Shown here piece by piece: positions 60,460-64,000 of a stretch of 64,000 nucleotides of DNA; positions within the stretch are counted from its first letter, which is position 1, and every line of letters starts with the position of its first letter. The position numbers and the translations under genes are program-made. This stretch comes from Lobosporangium transversale (Eukaryota; Mortierellomycota; Mortierellomycetes; Mortierellales; Mortierellaceae). The notes below the pieces were generated by a model that was given only the letters and a program-made list of their open reading frames with translations, ran no database searches and was not told the origin of the DNA. The stretch spans positions 496,001-560,000 of the forward strand of contig NW_019029003.1 in assembly GCF_002105155.1 (NCBI RefSeq). The letters run 5' to 3'.

Positions 60460-61563
60460 CTAGTAAAGCCCGAGCCCAAACGCATTCGCTGTTAGCACTA
60501 GGCCTGCCAGAAGGGCGGCGATAACATCATTCCAGAACCCTCGCTCTTTCTTCTTGATTCTCTGTTGTTCTCGGTGATGGCTGAACATTGCTTCCAACTC
60601 TGCCTTTTCTCGAGCCAACCCATTTTTTTCGTTTTCAGCTTCCGCTAGCTTCTGCTCGTATTTTTCTCTCTCGACCCTTCGCTCCTTCTCCAACTGGTCA
60701 AACAGGTCCCTCATACCTGCTCTAGACGCCGCATCTGCACGTTCTAAGGTATCTGCCAACATGAGTTTATCTGTCTCAACTTTCTTTAGTTCAGCCTCCA
60801 CCTCCAATCGCATCTTATCCAATCTTGCCTTCATTTTTTCCGTCTCATTGTCGTAACGTCGAATAATTGATGCCAGCTCCTCGTCAAAAGCCTTCTTTTG
60901 AATTATTAGCTCTTGGTTTATGTGCTGTCCTGCTGCAGTCTCGAGCAATCCTTTCCTCTCAACAACCATTTCTTGCTGGATCTTGAGCGCTACGGGCCTG
61001 TTACAAAGCATTGCCTTGAAGATTCGAATGAGGTCATCGCGGTCCTGGTATCGATCCAACTTGCAGCCTTCAACCAGATAATCACGCCAGTGCTTGTCTT
61101 TGAGCTGTAACTCCCTTTTGAGTGCAGATGGAGTTGTTTGCAAACCCCAACCTCTTGTCAGCATCACAACATTGCCATATGCGTCCTTGCCACAGAGTCT
61201 ATCAAACATCTCCAAGTTCTTGACATTGCTGCCACGGAGTCGAGTTTCTGCAATATTGTGGAGATATATAATGCCAGAGACTTTATAGTCGCCTGAGTAG
61301 AGCACGGCGAGGTATTCAGCCACATCAGTTAGAACCTGGGTGTCAGAACGCTTGGTGTCGTCAAATCCAGGCGTGTCCAAGATAGTGACTAGCTCGCCAT
61401 CAATCTCGCAGGTTATCGGCTCAATGTTCTGAGTGCATGATTCTAGATCATCTCCAACTTCGACATCCTGGCCGGATATATCCCTGATCAGATAGCTCTT
61501 CCCCGCGCCGGTCATTCCCATTACGAGGATTATCTTTGCTCGCTTTTCTTGGCGACGTGTCAT
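60460..61563 (-). CDS. AIG1/GIMAP-like GTPase with coiled coil and C-terminal membrane anchor, 367 aa
   Basis: A single exon without introns, unlike most neighbours. G1 is VMGMTGAGKSYLI (about residue 15), a Thr-containing switch region follows, and G3 is ILDTPGFDDTKRSD. The AIG1-type conserved box reads GIIYLHNIAETRLRGSNVKN. At the G4 position the sequence is VVMLTRGWG, lacking the usual Asp. From about residue 190 to 340 there is a long charged coiled coil (KMRLEVEAELKKVETDKLML). The C-terminus is a hydrophobic helix, DVIAALLAGLVLTANAFG, ending LGLY, so it is probably tail-anchored. Plant and animal relatives act in immunity and organelle membranes, while fungal members are largely uncharacterised. 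It looks richer in G+C than the flanks. No intron is visible. Confidence 0.85.
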   Translation of the reverse strand: MTRRQEKRAKIILVMGMTGAGKSYLIRDISGQDVEVGDDLESCTQNIEPITCEIDGELVTILDTPGFDDTKRSDTQVLTDVAEYLAVLYSGDYKVSGIIYLHNIAETRLRGSNVKNLEMFDRLCGKDAYGNVVMLTRGWGLQTTPSALKRELQLKDKHWRDYLVEGCKLDRYQDRDDLIRIFKAMLCNRPVALKIQQEMVVERKGLLETAAGQHINQELIIQKKAFDEELASIIRRYDNETEKMKARLDKMRLEVEAELKKVETDKLMLADTLERADAASRAGMRDLFDQLEKERRVEREKYEQKLAEAENEKNGLAREKAELEAMFSHHREQQRIKKKERGFWNDVIAALLAGLVLTANAFGLGLY

Positions 61564-61944
61564 AATGGCCTAATAGTCTGCTCTGAGATAATACAGTAGA
61601 AGAAGGATGGAGGGGCCAAAGCAATTGAAATTGAAGCGCAAAGGCCTGGGATACTGAGAGCACAAGGCACAAGGGTTTGGATTGGAGGCAATGATTCGTA
61701 AGGATTGGGGTTGATGGTTAGGTGTTAGAGGTTGAAGGGCTTGGGAGTGAAGCATGCATTATAGAAAAAAGTGGAGATGTGGCTCTATTTAAATGTTGTG
61801 GACTTCAAACCTTAAACAACTGCAAAGTAGCAATAAGACGAACCACGTCCGCTAGACTATCTATTGTCCATAGTTTTCATATTGTGATCGCAATCAAAAG
61901 CAGCCGGTTGTCTACTCTTTTTCCCCGGGCAACCTAAAATGCAA

Positions 61945-62098
61945 GAAATGCTTCGCCAACGAAAAAGTGCTACAAGAAATACTTTGTCAACAAAAAAGCG
62001 TTACAAGAAATACTTTGTCAACAAAAAAGCGTTACAAGAAATATTTTGTCAACGAAAAGGTGTTACAAGAAATACTTTGTCAACGAAAAGTGTTGCAA
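61945..62098 (+). repeat. 31-bp minisatellite, about five copies
   Basis: Contiguous units starting GAAATACTTTGTCAACAAAA: 61945-61975, 61976-62006, 62007-62037, 62038-62068 and a 30-base copy 62069-62098, with a partial sixth. Units 2 and 3 are identical. Since 31 is not a multiple of three, the frames shift from unit to unit. Diverged GAAATACTTCG words continue to about 62195, so the array was once longer. It lies upstream of the GTPase gene. Confidence 0.9.
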
Positions 62099-62539
62099 GA
62101 AATACTTCGCTTTACTCTGATACCAAAACCTAAAGTGCAAAAAAATACTTCGCCATCCTGAGTCAAATCCTAAAATGCAGAAAATACTTCTTCGCCAAGC
62201 ACCCCGAGCATCGAGGGAAAAACCACTTTAAACAAGAATGCATGAAGACGGTTAGAAATAACCGTGAGACTATGCATGCCTCCGAGAGTTTGGAATTTAA
62301 TTTGTAAAGAAATATGCAGCTATATGACGAAAAAGGCAATCCTTGCTTTCTCAATTAGTATTTACCACTTCTTTCCATTCTGTGTCCAAAAGATATCGAC
62401 CCTATTGGACTCGATGGCTCAGGATATGGATCCAACTCCTGGCCATCGCCTCGCTTAGCCTACCGATCGTATGTTTCGCTGGGCACAGTTGTCATAAAAC
62501 ATTGCGCAGAGATTATGGATGGACCAATGATATCAAATA

Positions 62540-62985
62540 GATCTCCAATGCCCTTGCTGTCACCATAATCCTCCCATATATCTACTCTTTCAGGAGTTCA
62601 AAGCTTTGCTCGCGCCTTCTACACTTTTGTACTGTTGGGGCTCACTGTATTCGATGGAATGAACTCCGCTACGATAGAGGCTACTATGGATACCTACTCC
62701 TCAATGCTGGGCAATTTATATTCGTTGAAATAGGCTCTATCCTGTGGGTGCCAATCAAAACAACCAAATGAAGGCCAGAAATACAGGCAGGAATCTAATG
62801 TTATCGATGCCAGTCCTGACATACCTAATGGTGATACCACCAATACAATATGTCTATCTAGCCTATATGCCACAATCCCAGGTATTGATGCTGATGTACA
62901 TTTTATCGCTGCTGACCCACTGTGGCCATTCTATCGAATACCTCAGCAAGACTTATACCTCAGCAAGGTTTAAAGCCCACTGACT
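62540..62985 (+). pseudogene. Remnant of a multi-pass membrane protein
   Basis: One frame (about 62540-62767) reads NALAVTIILPYIYSFRSSKL and later YGYLLLNAGQFIFVEIGSIL before a stop. A second frame continues from about 62770 with MLSMPVLTYLMVIPPIQYVY, AYMPQSQVLMLMYILSLLTH and a hydrophilic end. Both are hydrophobic-helix rich and follow each other as one protein would if a single frameshift or a missed intron were allowed. Upstream frames (62380-62540) also look coding-like. I cannot name the family. A short intron joining the two frames is the alternative to decay. Confidence 0.35.
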
Positions 62986-63111
62986 TGTATCAACAACACA
63001 GCAGCCTGCTGATAAAAGCTATTCTAGGCGTCAAAGGACGAAATGTATCAAAGCTTTCATTGTCAAGCGGGGGAATGACTTTTTTTTTTTTTTTTTTTTC
63101 CAAGCACAAAA

Positions 63112-63363
63112 ATGGCCAACACTGAATTTGTGTTAGCCAAGTTCTTCGCTTCCCCTTACGCGATTATCAAGCATCGCTACGCCAATTTACAGCGTATGAG
63201 CCACGACAGGAACACGCGTATGGTCTCGAATGATAAGGAAAGAGAAGCCATAGGGGACGCGTGCAAGAATAACAAACATCAATGGTCAGCGCAAGCATTA
63301 TTACGGGGATATTATTACTATCAATGCAGACGTCTGTGGAGACAAGAGCAGAAGCACTCCTAG
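63112..63363 (+). other. ORF of 83 codons, unrecognised
   Basis: Starts MANTEFVLAKFFASPYAIIK just after a T tract and ends RRLWRQEQKHS. It is basic and Tyr/Arg-rich. It could be the last exon of the membrane protein to its left (the T tract would be an intron end), or chance. No family is recognised. Confidence 0.25.
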
Positions 63364-63542
63364 TGAGGGAAAATGACCTCGAAGACTCTGGTTTTGATCA
63401 ATTGGTTATCTTGTTACTTTAGAACGATTTTTTATGATGGTGATGAACCTTTTATTATTATCTGTAAGTTGTATTTAATGCCAATCATGGGTCATCATCC
63501 ATCAGATAGAGTTTATTTGTACCATACTACTGGTCTTGATTG

Positions 63543-64000
63543 CTATACAACGCGCTTGAAAATCTCTACAAACGTCAAAGGATCTTGGCCTCCAGACAAG
63601 AGGTACGTGTTCTGAACGATAGTGGTAGGTACACCTTGAATGCCCAGCTCATGCTTAGCGACTTTGATTTGATTCTTAATTTCTTGTAAATTTTCATCTG
63701 AAGCGAGATAAGCGGAGATGCTGTCAAGTTCCTGTTCGATTTCCACTTTGTAATCATTGCTGGAGTCCAATCGGCCTTTGGTTTGTTGATCTGCAACGAC
63801 TGCGCATAGGATCTTTCGAGCAATTATGGAGAGCGTAGGCAAGTCACCACACTCTCCGCGTTCAAAATGACTTTGAAACAGTTCTTCCACCATTGCACCC
63901 TCAGTTAGAGCTCCAAGTTCATCCATCATATCCTGCAATTCCTTCCTTCTCTCCTCTTCCTCTTCCTCCTCTTCCTCCTCTCTCTCTTCTTCGTCGCCAC
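63543..64000 (-). CDS. DsbA-like thioredoxin-fold protein, C-terminal part (runs off right edge)
   Basis: The frame is open from the window edge to TAG at 63545-63543. It reads an acidic Glu-rich stretch (bases 63940-64000), then MMDELGALTEGAMVEELFQS, HFERGECGDLPTLSIIARKI and, near the end, LGIQGVPTTIVQNTYLLSGG followed by PLTFVEIFKRVV. The helical insert and the cis-Pro loop GVPT with the final strand-helix pattern match DsbA/FrnE-type (2-hydroxychromene-2-carboxylate isomerase-like) oxidoreductases. The N-terminal CxxC half would lie outside the window, so its activity cannot be judged. The Glu-rich segment is unusual for the family and might instead be an intron or an inserted repeat. Confidence 0.7.
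   Translation of the reverse strand, partial: GDEEEREEEEEEEEEERRKELQDMMDELGALTEGAMVEELFQSHFERGECGDLPTLSIIARKILCAVVADQQTKGRLDSSNDYKVEIEQELDSISAYLASDENLQEIKNQIKVAKHELGIQGVPTTIVQNTYLLSGGQDPLTFVEIFKRVV

Noticed and set aside
61945-62098. CRISPR-like array of 31-bp repeats
   Set aside because: Units are contiguous with no spacers and the genome is eukaryotic, so it is a minisatellite.

Overview
The window looks like nuclear DNA from a filamentous fungus, most likely an early-diverging one (Mucoromycota-type). This is an inference from several things seen together: short GT-AG introns in nearly every gene, AT-rich intergenic DNA, dozens of long mononucleotide A or T tracts, fungal protein families (Ecm29, an F-BAR/SH3 protein, epsin, a secreted acidic protein), a Crinkler-type header remnant and a fungal AIG1/GIMAP-like GTPase. 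I found no operons, prokaryotic features, rRNA, tRNA or CRISPR array. I joined exons by hand, using splice signals, reading phase and family similarity. Where total exon length is given, it divides by three.

Left part (1-18.1 kb): the 5' part of a proteasome-associated ECM29 homologue runs off the left edge (minus). It is divergent from a complete ten-exon F-BAR/SH3 protein (plus). That gene's stop lies 16 bp from the stop of a very long, intron-rich WDR7/rabconnectin-3-beta homologue (minus). After 2.5 kb with no gene I can support comes a single-exon PQ-loop membrane protein. Next is a gene-poor, decayed-looking stretch (13.1-17.3 kb) with a GC-rich structured patch, a foldback element and a Crinkler-header pseudogene, followed by a small SET-domain gene.

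Middle part (18.2-48.6 kb): dense housekeeping DNA. In order it holds PRP16 (DEAH splicing helicase), RNR2 (ribonucleotide reductase small subunit), an L-type cargo lectin of the early secretory pathway, MCM5, LSG1 (60S biogenesis GTPase), PRMT3, an epsin, a group II PLP decarboxylase (glutamate decarboxylase type), and a fusion of allantoicase with ureidoglycolate lyase that joins two consecutive steps of purine-nitrogen salvage.

Right part (48.6-64 kb): a 6.9-kb interval without a recognisable gene, rich in microsatellites and homopolymers, carrying one copy of a conserved two-copy dispersed element. It is followed by a secreted acidic protein, a mitochondrial SAP-domain protein with a long coiled-coil repeat, the second copy of the element, an AIG1-like GTPase with coiled coil and C-terminal membrane anchor, a 31-bp minisatellite, remnants of a membrane protein, and the C-terminal part of a DsbA-like thioredoxin-fold protein running off the right edge.

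The most interesting items are the dispersed element pair (possible ncRNA or short transposon), the foldback element and Crinkler relic in the same decayed block, the AIG1-like GTPase, and the bifunctional allantoin-pathway protein.
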